NCBI RefSeq assembly: GCF_963678635.1
Contig: NC_087065.1
Coordinates: 43,525,430-43,589,429, forward strand
DNA length: 64,000 bases
DNA from: Symsagittifera roscoffensis
Taxonomy: Eukaryota > Xenacoelomorpha > Acoela > Convolutidae
Direction: 5' to 3'
Part shown: one piece after another, positions 32,337 through 41,944 of the stretch
Position numbering within the stretch: the first letter of the stretch is position 1
Layout: the number at the start of each line of letters is the position of its first letter
Notes under the pieces: model-generated
Seen by the model: the letters and a program-made list of their open reading frames with translations, nothing else
Database searches by the model: none
What the model was told of the DNA's origin: nothing
Program-made: the position numbers and the translations under genes

Positions 32337-32354
32337 ACCTGGAGTACTCTAGGT
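32337..32354. promoter_or_regulatory. Conserved palindrome 2 between ORF1 and ORF2
   Basis: ACCTGGAGTACTCTAGGT, one base from a perfect 18-bp palindrome. Element C has the perfect form at 61363-61380. Confidence 0.6.
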
Positions 32355-32545
32355 CTTTCATGACACGAAACATAAAACATATCATAACAATAACATAACA
32401 CATAAACACATAAACATCACACATCTATATTATCACATAGAAACATAATCCCTAATATTGTACATAAAACCTAACCTAATCTAAAACCTGACACTAATTC
32501 TTATCAAGTAACTTAATAAAAACCACTTATCGCCAAACGCAATTC

Positions 32546-33003
32546 CTAGCATATGCTCAGATAGTATTTTTTATGTAAGTAAACCTCTATGTCAGTTTCT
32601 GAAAATATCACATGTACAAGTGCGTACAACTCTCTCGGATGTAGCTTTCCCCTATTAGGATCATATCTGGTAACGAGAGAGAGGTCACTCCTCTCTCAAC
32701 CAAAAAATCCCTAAGTCGAGTCAAGGCCAATACCAAGCTCTTTGGATCTACGTGTTGTCTATCAGTGGCCTTGGTAACCAGGAAACACAAATATTTCCCT
32801 GGTATCTGTGATGCAACAGGGGGCAGCGCTATCATCCCTCCCACACCAGGCCTCTGTTTCCATAAAAATTCGATTTTCTTATACTCTCTTTTGAAATCAG
32901 CCGCTAGTGCTGTTTTGAAGCTTACGTCCGCTGTTATCGCTATAGCGCACGTGCGTTCCGTGAGTATGAAATCGCTGTCCGTTATGACGATATTGTTTGA
33001 ATA
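32546..33003 (-). pseudogene. Macrodomain-like module at the end of ORF1, element A
   Basis: Continuation of the ORF1 tail after a 1-bp deletion near 33004. GGMIALPPVASQIPGKYLCF, LVTKATDR and FLVERGVTSLSLP are readable at 32844-32665; a further 1-bp deletion near 32665 shifts the last part. The open frame in C shows the complete module. The pattern of strands and helices fits the Appr-1''-p/TARG1-like macrodomain family, which binds or removes ADP-ribose. Confidence 0.65.
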
Positions 33004-34043
33004 AGGTTCGGTAGATCAAAATACGATTCAAAAATTCGTCCAAAAGGTGGTTTTTTAGCATTCTCGCCCTCTGTCTCTAGTTCTCCGGTTTGTCTTGCCG
33101 ATTTCAATTTTTTTATTATCAGATTTTCGGTGTGGGTGAGTCCTACCCCCACTCCCCGGACAAAAACATCCATCGACGTCCCCGTCGATCGCCCAAAGTC
33201 TAAGAGATCGAGATTGGATTGTGGAACACGTAGACGACCATCTGGTGCGACCCAGTTGGACTCAGTATTGTCATGACTGATGTATTTTATGTCGTCTTTA
33301 TCGACGTCCTGAATCGTCAGAATCGTCTCTTTTGGATCTGTCGGCAGATCATGAAGCCATTCGAGCACGCGCAAGTTCGTTAGTTCTTGCTCATGCGTCT
33401 GTTCCGCTTCTGGTTCGAACTCCACTTCCGGTTCTGATCGATCGTCGATCCAATCTTGATCCATATCATTCACCAAGTCGATTTCTTCTAGCATCGCCAC
33501 TTCGTCCAGTCCCACTAGCGAGTCCATGACGTCACTTACAACTATCCTGTCTACGACGAAATCCTCGCCGTAAGGATTGTATTTCTTCTTGTTTTTTCCT
33601 CTCTTGCTCTGGCGTGTTTCCATGGTGAGAGGAAAGTCAGGCTGTATTCCTTTGTCAATTTCGATTTGTTCCGGGAAGTCCCAGTCTTCCTCGGCATAAG
33701 GTAGAGATTCATCGTCCACCTCTACTCGCTCGGTCAACTCGAGATCCAGTGGTAGGTCGTAATCGTCCACCACCTCATTCCCGTCGTTTTTGTCGCGAGT
33801 ACCCCTTTCATTCACTTCACAAGCAGGATCCACTATCAAACAGTCTCCCTCTTGCATGTCCGCTGGGATGCACCCATCCTCTGACGAGGCATTGTGTGGT
33901 TCGATATTCTCGTAATGAGCTGCTCTTCCAGTGCTCAATCGATAAAAACGACCTCCTTGGTGCACCTCTGTTATCTGAAATGGACCACGCCATTTCTTTA
34001 ATAATTTCTTAGTTCCTTTTGGTGGAACCACTTCCTGGAACAC
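32982..34043 (-). CDS. Element A integrase C-terminus and acidic tail
   Basis: 353 codons. It begins with the end of integrase: QEVVPPKGTKKLLKKWRGPF, then ITEVHQGGRFYRL, the GPY/F-type module common in Ty3/Gypsy integrases. A long acidic region follows (LPLDLELTERVEVDDESLPY, EEIDLVNDMDQDWIDD, EVEFEPEAEQ), then MDVFVRGVGVGLTHTENL and a Lys-rich helix. No chromodomain is seen. The frame is separated from the integrase core by a 10-bp deletion near 34067 that C lacks, and ends through a 1-bp deletion near 33004. Confidence 0.85.
   Translation of the reverse strand: MFQEVVPPKGTKKLLKKWRGPFQITEVHQGGRFYRLSTGRAAHYENIEPHNASSEDGCIPADMQEGDCLIVDPACEVNERGTRDKNDGNEVVDDYDLPLDLELTERVEVDDESLPYAEEDWDFPEQIEIDKGIQPDFPLTMETRQSKRGKNKKKYNPYGEDFVVDRIVVSDVMDSLVGLDEVAMLEEIDLVNDMDQDWIDDRSEPEVEFEPEAEQTHEQELTNLRVLEWLHDLPTDPKETILTIQDVDKDDIKYISHDNTESNWVAPDGRLRVPQSNLDLLDFGRSTGTSMDVFVRGVGVGLTHTENLIIKKLKSARQTGELETEGENAKKPPFGRIFESYFDLPNLIQTISS
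33146..33190 (-). promoter_or_regulatory. Internal polypurine-tract-like sequence in the ORF1 tail
   Basis: On the - strand TTTTTGTCCGGGGAGTGGGG is preceded by GGGGACGTCGATGG. The about 40 bp here closely resemble the polypurine-tract region next to the 3' LTR. C has the same at 62150-62195, and D a similar + strand sequence at 1762-1800. Central copies of this tract are known in some retroviruses and Ty elements. Confidence 0.55.
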
Positions 34044-35806
34044 CCAGACGTAGTCGCCAACTGAGTATCAGCTGTCCTTTTGTCAAACCTCTTTTTTTGT
34101 CTAATTTGCGCCTGTTGCGTATTCCTCCTGCATAAGTCATTGAGATCCTGCTGTCTTCTAATAACATCCCGCACGTACGTTTGCGGTGCTGTCCTCTTCC
34201 CCTCATATTCAGGGTAGAAAAACGTCAACGGGAGCGCTTTTTCATGACCCGTTAACATCATGTGCGGACTTATTCCCGTGGTGGAATGCTCCGTACTGTT
34301 GTAAGCACCCATCACTTGCGGCAGGTGCTTGTCCCAGTCATCCATGTAACGCGAGCAATAGACTCTCAGCATGGATACCAGTGTGCGATTTTGCCTCTCG
34401 ACTAGGCCATTCGTTTGCGGGTGATAAGTGGTCGAGTGGGCCTGCGCTACCTGCGACCTTTTCATTAACTCCTTCGTGAGATCACCCACGAATACTTTGC
34501 CATTATCCGATTGGAACGTGATGGGGCAGCCATGCCTCGCTATCCACACATTTATCAAATGATCGCATGTTTCTTCCGCCGATGCTGTCATGCAGGGTGC
34601 TGCCTCCGCATACTTCGTAAAATGGTCGATCATTACCAGCACCTGATTATAGCCCTTTGCTGTCATGCTGATTTTCTGATGATCATTTTGCACCACTTCG
34701 TTGAAACCTGACGACTCTATTGACTGTAGGGGGAACCTTAGTTTCCTGGGATCCTTCGCCTGCTGACATGACAGGCATGCGGCGATCCACTTCTCACAAG
34801 CCTTCTTCAATCCCGGCCATTCGAATCGTTTCTGTATCCTGTTATACACTTTGTCCACGCCTTGATGGCCCATCTGATCATGTGAGCGAAAGAGCAATTC
34901 GGTCTGGTACAACTGTGGTAACACTATTGAATTGTATTTATAGAGGACCTTGTCCTCCTCTTTTCGTTTGCAGGCTACGATTCCGTCCTTGTTCAGGTAC
35001 AACAAGTCGTTTCGCTTCAGGTAGAATTGCTTCAAGATCTTGTAGCTGTCTTCTTCCAAGTCTCCCTTGTCAGGTGATCCATTCTCGATCCATCTTTTCA
35101 GACTGCTCGTCATTCTATCATTTCGTTGAGCCCTTAGGAGATCCGACAGCCTGTACCTGGCTTTCAAATACGTCTTTACCACGTTCATTTGCCCACTCAT
35201 TATCTCCGGAGCATGAGCATCGTCCATCAACTTGACACACCATATCTTTTTCAAAGGCGTCGCTTCCTGGACAGATGGTTCCAGATTGGTACGGACGACC
35301 GTACCATGTGGCAGCAATCTGGTTGGGCGTTTCGAGACTGCTATCAGCTCGAGCTCGTCTGCGGCATTATCTACCACAGTGCCCTCTTCATCTGAGGTGT
35401 ATCTGTCCCTGTCTGGATCCTGATGCGTTTCTAGGTCCAGCCCGCGCTGCTTCCAGTCTACCAATAAGGAGTGGATTGCGATCTCTGACATATCGGAATT
35501 GGAAGTTGTTTCAGATGTGTTGTCCCAGGACTGGGGCCTCGAGTCAACACTTGAGTCGACTGATTCCCCAACATCATATTCCAAGTTGTTTGAGATGTTT
35601 CTCGACTCCCCGGACAAAACTCTGTCCATTGGTCGCTTCGAACCCGACTCCCCGGACAAAATTCTGCCCCTAGGTGGTCTCGTCAACCTCTCCCCGGACA
35701 AGTCGTCCTGCACGGGCTCAAAGGTGTCTGACTCCTCAGACGAGTCGTCCTTGACTGGCTCGAAGGTATCAGACTCCCCGGACATTCTCCGTCCACGGAC
35801 GAACAA
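33998..35806 (-). CDS. Element A integrase
   Basis: 602 codons. The first about 60 residues are 14-residue repeats. A linker region follows, then the zinc finger (RSHDQMGHQG, then AACLSCQQAK), then the catalytic core: first Asp in VVQNDHQK (about 34684), second in FQSDNGKVF (34507-34505), and Glu in TNGLVERQN (34399-34397). The D-x35-E spacing is exact, so the active site is intact. A 10-bp deletion near 34067 truncates the protein before its C-terminal module. It is in a different frame from Gag-Pol and overlaps it by 124 nt, which reflects damage rather than a proven programmed shift. Confidence 0.92.
   Translation of the reverse strand: MFVRGRRMSGESDTFEPVKDDSSEESDTFEPVQDDLSGERLTRPPRGRILSGESGSKRPMDRVLSGESRNISNNLEYDVGESVDSSVDSRPQSWDNTSETTSNSDMSEIAIHSLLVDWKQRGLDLETHQDPDRDRYTSDEEGTVVDNAADELELIAVSKRPTRLLPHGTVVRTNLEPSVQEATPLKKIWCVKLMDDAHAPEIMSGQMNVVKTYLKARYRLSDLLRAQRNDRMTSSLKRWIENGSPDKGDLEEDSYKILKQFYLKRNDLLYLNKDGIVACKRKEEDKVLYKYNSIVLPQLYQTELLFRSHDQMGHQGVDKVYNRIQKRFEWPGLKKACEKWIAACLSCQQAKDPRKLRFPLQSIESSGFNEVVQNDHQKISMTAKGYNQVLVMIDHFTKYAEAAPCMTASAEETCDHLINVWIARHGCPITFQSDNGKVFVGDLTKELMKRSQVAQAHSTTYHPQTNGLVERQNRTLVSMLRVYCSRYMDDWDKHLPQVMGAYNSTEHSTTGISPHMMLTGHEKALPLTFFYPEYEGKRTAPQTYVRDVIRRQQDLNDLCRRNTQQAQIRQKKRFDKRTADTQLATTSGCSRKWFHQKELRNY
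35596..35806 (-). repeat. 42-bp tandem coding repeat between RNase H and integrase
   Basis: CTCCCCGGA-type cores stand at 35606, 35648, 35690, 35732 and 35774, an exact 42-bp period. Each unit encodes 14 residues starting SGES or SEES (for example SGESDTFEPVKDDS). Four of the five cores match the TTGTCCGGGGAG polypurine-tract sequence on the - strand. Confidence 0.85.
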
Positions 35807-38800
35807 TCTGGGCTCGGCTCGTATTCTTCTTTCGCATCCGCGAAATGCACTCTCCTCGCGAAGCTTGATTTCGACTTGATCCTAACTTCCTCAGTAGCTT
35901 GGGTCTGATTCAATGTTCCATATTCAGTGAACGAAGTTCTCAACAAGACCTCCTTCGGCATCGAGCTCGAGTAGTATGCATCGAGTAGTATGCCCGATAT
36001 CGCAACCACTGATGCATCCGTGTCCAGCACGAACATCCCCTTATCTGTTGGCATTCCGAGGACCGGTGCCTCGCAAAGTTCACGTTTGACGTTTTCAAAT
36101 GAAACTTGTGCCTCATCAGTCCAAGTGAACTTTTTGCCCTTGTTTCTCATCAACCGATGCATGGGGTATATTTTGTCAGCATACCCCTTGATGAACTCTC
36201 GATAATAATTAGCGAATCCCAAAAAACTCATCAGCTGGGTATCTGTTTTAGGCGCCTTCCAGGTCAGCACCGCTTCAACCGCTTCAGGATCTGGGCTCAC
36301 TCCATGTTTGTCCACCAGGCGGCCCAGATATTTTATGGAATCTCTGAGGATTTCACACTTAGAGGGTTTACATTTCAGACCCGCCTGCTTCATGCAAGAA
36401 AACACCTCCTCCAACCTCTCTATGCGGTCTTCTAAGGTTGGTGTTGCAATCACGACATCATCAACATAACACATGATGAGATTCCCGTATTTCTTAGTGA
36501 CGCTCGTGAGTGCCTGGGCCATCAGTCGCTGGAATGTGGCCGTCGCGTTGCACAATCCGAACGGCATCCTCTTCCACTGGAACAATCCCAGCTCGCACGC
36601 AAAGCCTGTTTTCTCTCGATCTTGCTTTCTTAGTGGCACTTGCCAGAACGCAGAGCCCAAATCCAACGTCGTGAAGAACTTCGCGTCTCCCAGCTTGGAT
36701 AGGCTCTCATCGATGCAGGGAATCGGGTATGCATCCTTTATAGTCAATGCGTTCAGATAACGGAAATCACAACAAAATCTGAGTTGTCCCCCTTTCTTTT
36801 TCGCCATGACCACGCCACAGTCCCACGGGGACTTCGACAGCTCGATCATGTCGTACTCCATTAACATCTCGATTTCCTTCCTACACGCTTCGGACTTGTT
36901 TGGGGTCATTCTTCTCGCCCCTTCCCTATGAGGTACCGAGCCCTCTTCTATCTCAATCTCGTGTTCTACAAAATTACAGCAACCTATGTCGGCCTTATGT
37001 TTCGAAAAAATGTCTGCGTTCCGACTTAGCACCACTCTGAGCGAATCTAGTTCCTTGTCTGATATTCTACCCTTCAAATGTTCTATCTCAGGTAGGACCG
37101 GCTTATTCGCTGCTAAATCTGTTTCTGTCGGCCTTTCAGGAAAGTTGGAACAACTAGACACCCCATCATCTGTTTCCGACTTCATTGAAAACAATTTCCT
37201 AGAAGATTTCAATTCATTCACTCTCCTCATTATACATTCTTGGTTCGCATGCAATGGACATTTAGTTACATCAAACTTTTTCAAGTTCTCCACACTCTGA
37301 AAGTCTGTGTTCAGAGGCAAAGCATAGCCAAGTTTCTTTCCCCTCTGTATTGTCACTGTTGTTGCTTCTGTGTTCAATAACACACTCACACACAGTCCGC
37401 TCTGAGTGAGTGAGAAGCTTCTTCCTAAAATAGCCGAGCTTTTACTGTTTCGATTTGGTACCAGACACACCTGTCTGTCATTGCTGAGTTCATTCAAGTT
37501 CCTCACTACGGCTTGGTTCGGTTTTAATCTAACTTTCCGATCCAGAAAAATCGGCACCTTGGCCTGGTTAATTAAGATCTTATTAAGGGGTCTCTTTTCA
37601 TACTTTCTCTCAGGATCCTTGATCCTAATCAACCCGTCATTGAGATCGATCGTGACATCAAAGTTGCGCACGAAATCCCTTCCTAAGATGAACTGGTCTG
37701 ATTCGTCCAAATTCTCCACTACTAGGAAGCTCATCCAAAGATGTCTTCCTCCGAGCTGCAGTGAAATGATCGGGGTTCGTCCAGTCACATAGATCGCTCC
37801 CTGATTGGCAGCTGCCAATCTGATGTTTGTCGGTATGAGATCCGACCTTTCGAAACCCATGTCGGTCCAAGTTTTGACTGGCATGACACTAACCACTGCT
37901 CCCGTGTCTAGCAGTCCCTTTACTGAAGGTTGTCTGCCTTGCACGTCCAGCACGTGTGCGGCCAGATCGGCCTCGCAACCTATGTGCACCGCATCTTGTT
38001 CGAGCATCGCGTTGTGTCCGATTCGTCTAACCTTCAGCTCCTCTTGACCAATGTATGTCCGGCCAATCTGATCGTTCGCATCAGTTATGTGAGCTTTTGT
38101 GTAGATATTGATGCCATCCACATTCATTAGGATCGGGTAAGGGCCATGGACATCGATATAATGTCCATCCACTTTCATCAGCCTCGGACCTCCCGTTGTG
38201 AGCAGCGCTCGCACTGCCCTGGAGTCCAGTTTGGGATCTTTCTCCTTCAGGTAGTCGGCATAGATGCCCAGGTGGACTAGTGTAATCTCGGATGGTTCAC
38301 TCAAGTTCTTGACCACCTGGTGCCCTGCGACTGAGATAATGGACATTATTTTCGTCCCCTCCTTCGTCATGCCAAAAGTTTTACCAGATATAACGTTCAG
38401 TTTCAGTCCCTGTTTCCTGGGTTCCTCTTTGTCGTCTACTTTCGTCGTTTTACCCAGAATATTAAAATATTCTCGAAGATCTGTGCTCTCCAGCTCCGAC
38501 CTTACCCACTGCTCCACTTCTTTCGTGGCAAGGTCCTGTTTGACATTCTGCAGCGCTGTCCTTGCCGCCAGGCCGTAATCCACCTTGAGTGGGCTAGACG
38601 ACTCTGCCTCCAGGTTCGAGGCTACCACCTCATCAGGCAGTGTCTTCACCTTCTTCGTCGTAAAGGTGCTCGGTGTCGTCTCCTTTCTCCGAGACTCAGC
38701 CTCGTTCATCAGACGTGCTCGACTGGCCTTGCCACCCGAAAGCGCCTCTTCGTGGCGGGGATGTTTCGCGTATGCCACTGCATCCCAAAATTGAGTACAA

Positions 38801-40659
38801 TCCGACTTGAAGTGTCCCTCCAAATTACAGAAGAAACACCTCGGACCATATTTCATGATGAGCCCTCTGACATACTCTTCGTGATCCTTGTCGGTCGCAT
38901 CGGCGTCCTCGAGAAAGTAGCCTATCGCCTTCATGTTCTGTTTGTATGCAGAACACGCGGAAACGTGATGGTCCATCGAACCACAATTCGCACACGATCT
39001 CCTCTTATCCATGTCATCGCGAGGTTTGTACCAACTGGAATTCGCACCAGTGTTTGTCCCGCTATAGTTACCATAATTGCTGTAACGGTTTTGCGCCCTC
39101 GGCTTTATGAGCAAACACTCGCGTGACTTCATGCGCAAGTCATCGGGCGTGGGTACCTGGTCAAGTGACAGGGTGAAGTGTGTGGCCAACATCGTCTTCA
39201 ACTCCTCACTCCTTACTCCGTCCATGAACTTCGAAGCAATCGCCAAGTTTCGCTCGGATATTCTCTCATCGGGATTGCTTCTCCTCCTAAGCAATTCAAG
39301 GTCGTCCAAAAATTTATCTATGGATTCGTCATCTCTTTGACGCCTCTTTTCGAACTTCACCATATCCTGGTGCCCTTGTACTCCAGAGCCGAAACGATTC
39401 AGCAGGATGTCGAATATCTTGCGAGCGCTGTCTCTCTCATTGGCTCTTTTCGCCATTACACAACTCAGTGCAGTACCCTCCAGGTTGCTCGTTAGCGCGC
39501 TGCACTCTTGTTTCTTGGAGAGACTCTCTTCCTCAAAGTGTAACTTCATCACCTCTATCCAAGTATCAATGCAGCCGTTGGACTTGTCTTTGTATGACTT
39601 CGGCTTTTTCAGTGTCCTTCTTGACCTTTCTCCTCTCTCGGTTGACTTCGAGAGTTTGGTGATGAATGTTTCTAGAGATCTGTTCAGAGGCTCAAACATC
39701 GAAGCATACATCGTCGTGTCCTGTGAGACTGTAGTCAGATCTGGCACTGAACTGACTTGTGGCATAGTTGGCAACCTTGTCTCCGGGGTAGCATCTGCCT
39801 CCGGCGGGACTGGGTTCGTCCAGCCAGGCCTCGACGGGGCTGCCCTTGGCCGCTCCTTGTTTCTAGGTTCGTAGTTCGTTCTCGAGCTTTGCTGGGCTCT
39901 GGCATTGCTGCCCGTACCATCTCCATCATTCGCATGGCGTGAGCGCTCCCTTTGGTTGGAACGCTCCTGCCAATTGCTCACATTCAGGATCGCGTCAAGC
40001 TTCCGCATCATCAAGTCAGACTTGGCATCTAACCTTTTCTCCAGGCTAGTCATCGTGTGGGCGTAGGTACTATCATGATCGTTCAACAATCGCTCGATCT
40101 CTTTCGTCATCCTAGCCTCTCTTTCCTGTGACTCCTTGTTTACCTGTGCCAGGCTCTCCGCCAGGCATTGATCGGTGTTGCGAATCAATTGAGCCTGATC
40201 AACCCTCGCCTGCGACTTCGCAAGCGTTAGTTCATCTCTCAGATTCTCTCGACCCTGGTGAGCTCTCTCGTCAACCTGATCTATTCTCTTAGTCATGTCC
40301 CGTCTCAGTTCATCCAGACCATTCATTACGCCAGTGAACATGTCACTTATGTCGCCAGTGGCCCCAAATGACGGGGTTAGTCCCAAAGAAAATGAGGTCA
40401 ACTGCGGCTGCAGCCTGGTGCTTGATGACGCACCGCCTTTTTGCTTGCTCATCGACGTCATCAATCTGTCGAACGTTGATGACGCTCCCATCGTTATCCC
40501 ATCTGACATGGGCCTGGTCGGCGAGGCGGACGACGCCTTCCTGCTCATGTCGTTCCTTGGGCACGGTGTGAAGTTCACATCCGGATGGGTTATCTCCGGG
40601 TAGTCATAACTGGAAGATAAACCTTCAGTTCGTAGTGACGCCATGCGCTCATCGTACAA
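35683..40659 (-). CDS. Element A Gag-Pol: capsid, nucleocapsid, protease, reverse transcriptase, partial RNase H
   Basis: 1,658 codons open. An N-terminal coiled coil lies at about residues 110-230, and a capsid-like helical region (CIDTWIEVMKLHFEEESLSK...FMDGVRSEELK) at about 365-500. Two CCHC knuckles follow: CANCGSMDHHVSAC (38994-38953) and CFFCNLEGHFKSDC (38838-38797). Aspartic protease: LLDTGAVVSV (37908-37897) with ILGRDF later. Reverse transcriptase: FTTLDLGSAFWQVPL and YVDD (36468-36457). RNase H starts at LDTDASV (36021-36010) and is cut about 15 residues later, near 35965-36000, where a short direct repeat lies. The remainder reads into linker sequence. Gag and Pol share one frame. 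The reverse transcriptase is typical of Ty3/Gypsy. Confidence 0.95.
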   Translation of the reverse strand: MYDERMASLRTEGLSSSYDYPEITHPDVNFTPCPRNDMSRKASSASPTRPMSDGITMGASSTFDRLMTSMSKQKGGASSSTRLQPQLTSFSLGLTPSFGATGDISDMFTGVMNGLDELRRDMTKRIDQVDERAHQGRENLRDELTLAKSQARVDQAQLIRNTDQCLAESLAQVNKESQEREARMTKEIERLLNDHDSTYAHTMTSLEKRLDAKSDLMMRKLDAILNVSNWQERSNQRERSRHANDGDGTGSNARAQQSSRTNYEPRNKERPRAAPSRPGWTNPVPPEADATPETRLPTMPQVSSVPDLTTVSQDTTMYASMFEPLNRSLETFITKLSKSTERGERSRRTLKKPKSYKDKSNGCIDTWIEVMKLHFEEESLSKKQECSALTSNLEGTALSCVMAKRANERDSARKIFDILLNRFGSGVQGHQDMVKFEKRRQRDDESIDKFLDDLELLRRRSNPDERISERNLAIASKFMDGVRSEELKTMLATHFTLSLDQVPTPDDLRMKSRECLLIKPRAQNRYSNYGNYSGTNTGANSSWYKPRDDMDKRRSCANCGSMDHHVSACSAYKQNMKAIGYFLEDADATDKDHEEYVRGLIMKYGPRCFFCNLEGHFKSDCTQFWDAVAYAKHPRHEEALSGGKASRARLMNEAESRRKETTPSTFTTKKVKTLPDEVVASNLEAESSSPLKVDYGLAARTALQNVKQDLATKEVEQWVRSELESTDLREYFNILGKTTKVDDKEEPRKQGLKLNVISGKTFGMTKEGTKIMSIISVAGHQVVKNLSEPSEITLVHLGIYADYLKEKDPKLDSRAVRALLTTGGPRLMKVDGHYIDVHGPYPILMNVDGINIYTKAHITDANDQIGRTYIGQEELKVRRIGHNAMLEQDAVHIGCEADLAAHVLDVQGRQPSVKGLLDTGAVVSVMPVKTWTDMGFERSDLIPTNIRLAAANQGAIYVTGRTPIISLQLGGRHLWMSFLVVENLDESDQFILGRDFVRNFDVTIDLNDGLIRIKDPERKYEKRPLNKILINQAKVPIFLDRKVRLKPNQAVVRNLNELSNDRQVCLVPNRNSKSSAILGRSFSLTQSGLCVSVLLNTEATTVTIQRGKKLGYALPLNTDFQSVENLKKFDVTKCPLHANQECIMRRVNELKSSRKLFSMKSETDDGVSSCSNFPERPTETDLAANKPVLPEIEHLKGRISDKELDSLRVVLSRNADIFSKHKADIGCCNFVEHEIEIEEGSVPHREGARRMTPNKSEACRKEIEMLMEYDMIELSKSPWDCGVVMAKKKGGQLRFCCDFRYLNALTIKDAYPIPCIDESLSKLGDAKFFTTLDLGSAFWQVPLRKQDREKTGFACELGLFQWKRMPFGLCNATATFQRLMAQALTSVTKKYGNLIMCYVDDVVIATPTLEDRIERLEEVFSCMKQAGLKCKPSKCEILRDSIKYLGRLVDKHGVSPDPEAVEAVLTWKAPKTDTQLMSFLGFANYYREFIKGYADKIYPMHRLMRNKGKKFTWTDEAQVSFENVKRELCEAPVLGMPTDKGMFVLDTDASVVAISGILLDAYYSSSMPKEVLLRTSFTEYGTLNQTQATEEVRIKSKSSFARRVHFADAKEEYEPSPDCSSVDGECPGSLIPSSQSRTTRLRSQTPLSPCRTTCPGRG

Positions 40660-41175
40660 AGACTTCCAACTCTTCTTGGCCTTCGAACCCGGTTGTTCTG
40701 CTTGGCCAGAGATGAGTGGGTATTAGCCGAATGTGATTATTCTCCCCTCCACCTATGACTCTTGGTCTCCGATTTGGACATTCCCTTGAATAACACTTCC
40801 TCTCGCGGCTCGACCTCGGAACGCTCCGAGGTCTCCTCCGTCCTCTCGACTTCCTCCCGCTCGAGGTCCTCGCTTGGCTCAAAGTCGGGTCGAATAAGCG
40901 TCCGTTCTCCTTCGTCAAAGGGGTCCACAAGCGTTTCGCTCGCGGTTCCGGCCTCGGCGCTCCGCCTTTGATCGCCGTCGAGGTTTTTTGTCGCTCCTTA
41001 ATTTCATTTCGCTCACTGAAAGATCAGGTTGACCTTTAGTCGATTCGGTTTCGGCAAACACGTCGGAGGCGCTGCTAAACGAGGACTGACTACGCCTAGT
41101 TTTAAATTTTCGCGTGCTGTCCTTGCTCAGCCTGGGAATCTTAGTAGTCGATCCTAACGAGTCCCTGCGCTGCAT
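40660..41175 (-). pseudogene. Probable N-terminus of Gag, element A, frame-damaged
   Basis: An ATG at 41175 opens 86 codons in the same frame as Gag-Pol (MQRRDSLGST...), ending with a basic stretch KKPRRRSKAERRGRNRER and a stop at 40915. An acidic stretch in another frame (FEPSEDLEREEVERTEETSE, 40928-40737) and then an in-frame stop upstream of 40659 follow. The basic/acidic composition looks coding, so I infer that Gag originally began near 41175 and has acquired two lesions. Alternatively Gag starts at an internal ATG near 40644. Confidence 0.55.
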
Positions 41176-41601
41176 GTTTTGTGACAAAAAACAATATTCG
41201 TATGATTTAATGGCGATGCACACGTACCGCAAACAAGTTCAAGTTAAATTACTTAACGCTACCTCTTCGATCTCGTAAGTATCAAGAATGTCTCTTAGGT
41301 TTCTCAATGACAATCTTAGTGACTCAGCTAGAGTTACACACACAGGGCCTGCTCAGTATTGATATAATGCTAACTCAACCCTGTTGTATAGTATAACAGT
41401 ATCACAAAATTTTCACAAGATATAATCAACACACAAAACACAATGGATAACCAGATAAGAATATCCTACAGGTGACAGCGACCTTCCGTCAGTATCAATT
41501 TATTGCCACACAATTTATCAAGTCACTGCTTTGTTAAAATCAAACAATCTTTGATAAAAAGCAGTGATGATTCAGAAACAGATCAATAAAACTTAGTCTT
41601 A

Positions 41602-41944
41602 AAGAAAAAGACTTCCCTCAATCGGAACGATCCGAAAGAACAAAGCCCAGGACACAGTCTTCTCAAGTGGGTGTGTATTTGCCTAATACACCCACCGATG
41701 TCTTCTTTTAGGTGCCCTGCGATTGCCCGAGCTGTCCTACTAAGTAGCTCAAGGCAACCTCTGATCGAAAATTTCTATAGTCTAAGAAAAAGCTCTCCCA
41801 CACTCGGACTGCTCCAAGTGCACGAGAGTAGGGAACAACTTTTCTTCTCAAGTGAGTGTGTATTTGCCTAATACACTCACCAAGGTCTTCCTTTATTTGT
41901 TCCCGGATTGCCCGAACTTTCCTATTAAGTAGCTCAAGGCAACC
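41602..41944. repeat. Diverged tandem duplication with conserved hairpin in the 5' leader
   Basis: 41602-41759 and 41784-41944 are related copies, offset 182-185 bp. Each has a long stem-loop, at 41667-41695 and 41852-41880. In the first, arms are GTGGGTGT and ACACCCAC; in the second, GTGAGTGT and ACACTCAC, a paired change that keeps the stem. A shared block AAGTAGCTCAAGGCAACC ends each copy. Confidence 0.75.

Larger units (their letters stand above)
32072..32545 (-). other. ORF1-ORF2 intergenic region of element A
   Basis: 474 bp between the ORF1 stop (32548-32546) and the ORF2 start. AT-rich, except for a conserved core around 32270-32360 that carries two palindromes also present in C. ORF2 must be made from a spliced or separate RNA, or by internal initiation, and this region is the likely control site. 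Confidence 0.7.

Noticed and set aside
35683-35806. Overlap of Gag-Pol and integrase frames, as in programmed frameshifting
   Set aside because: It lies next to a truncated RNase H and in a repeat; frame loss by deletion is the simpler reading. No slippery site seen.
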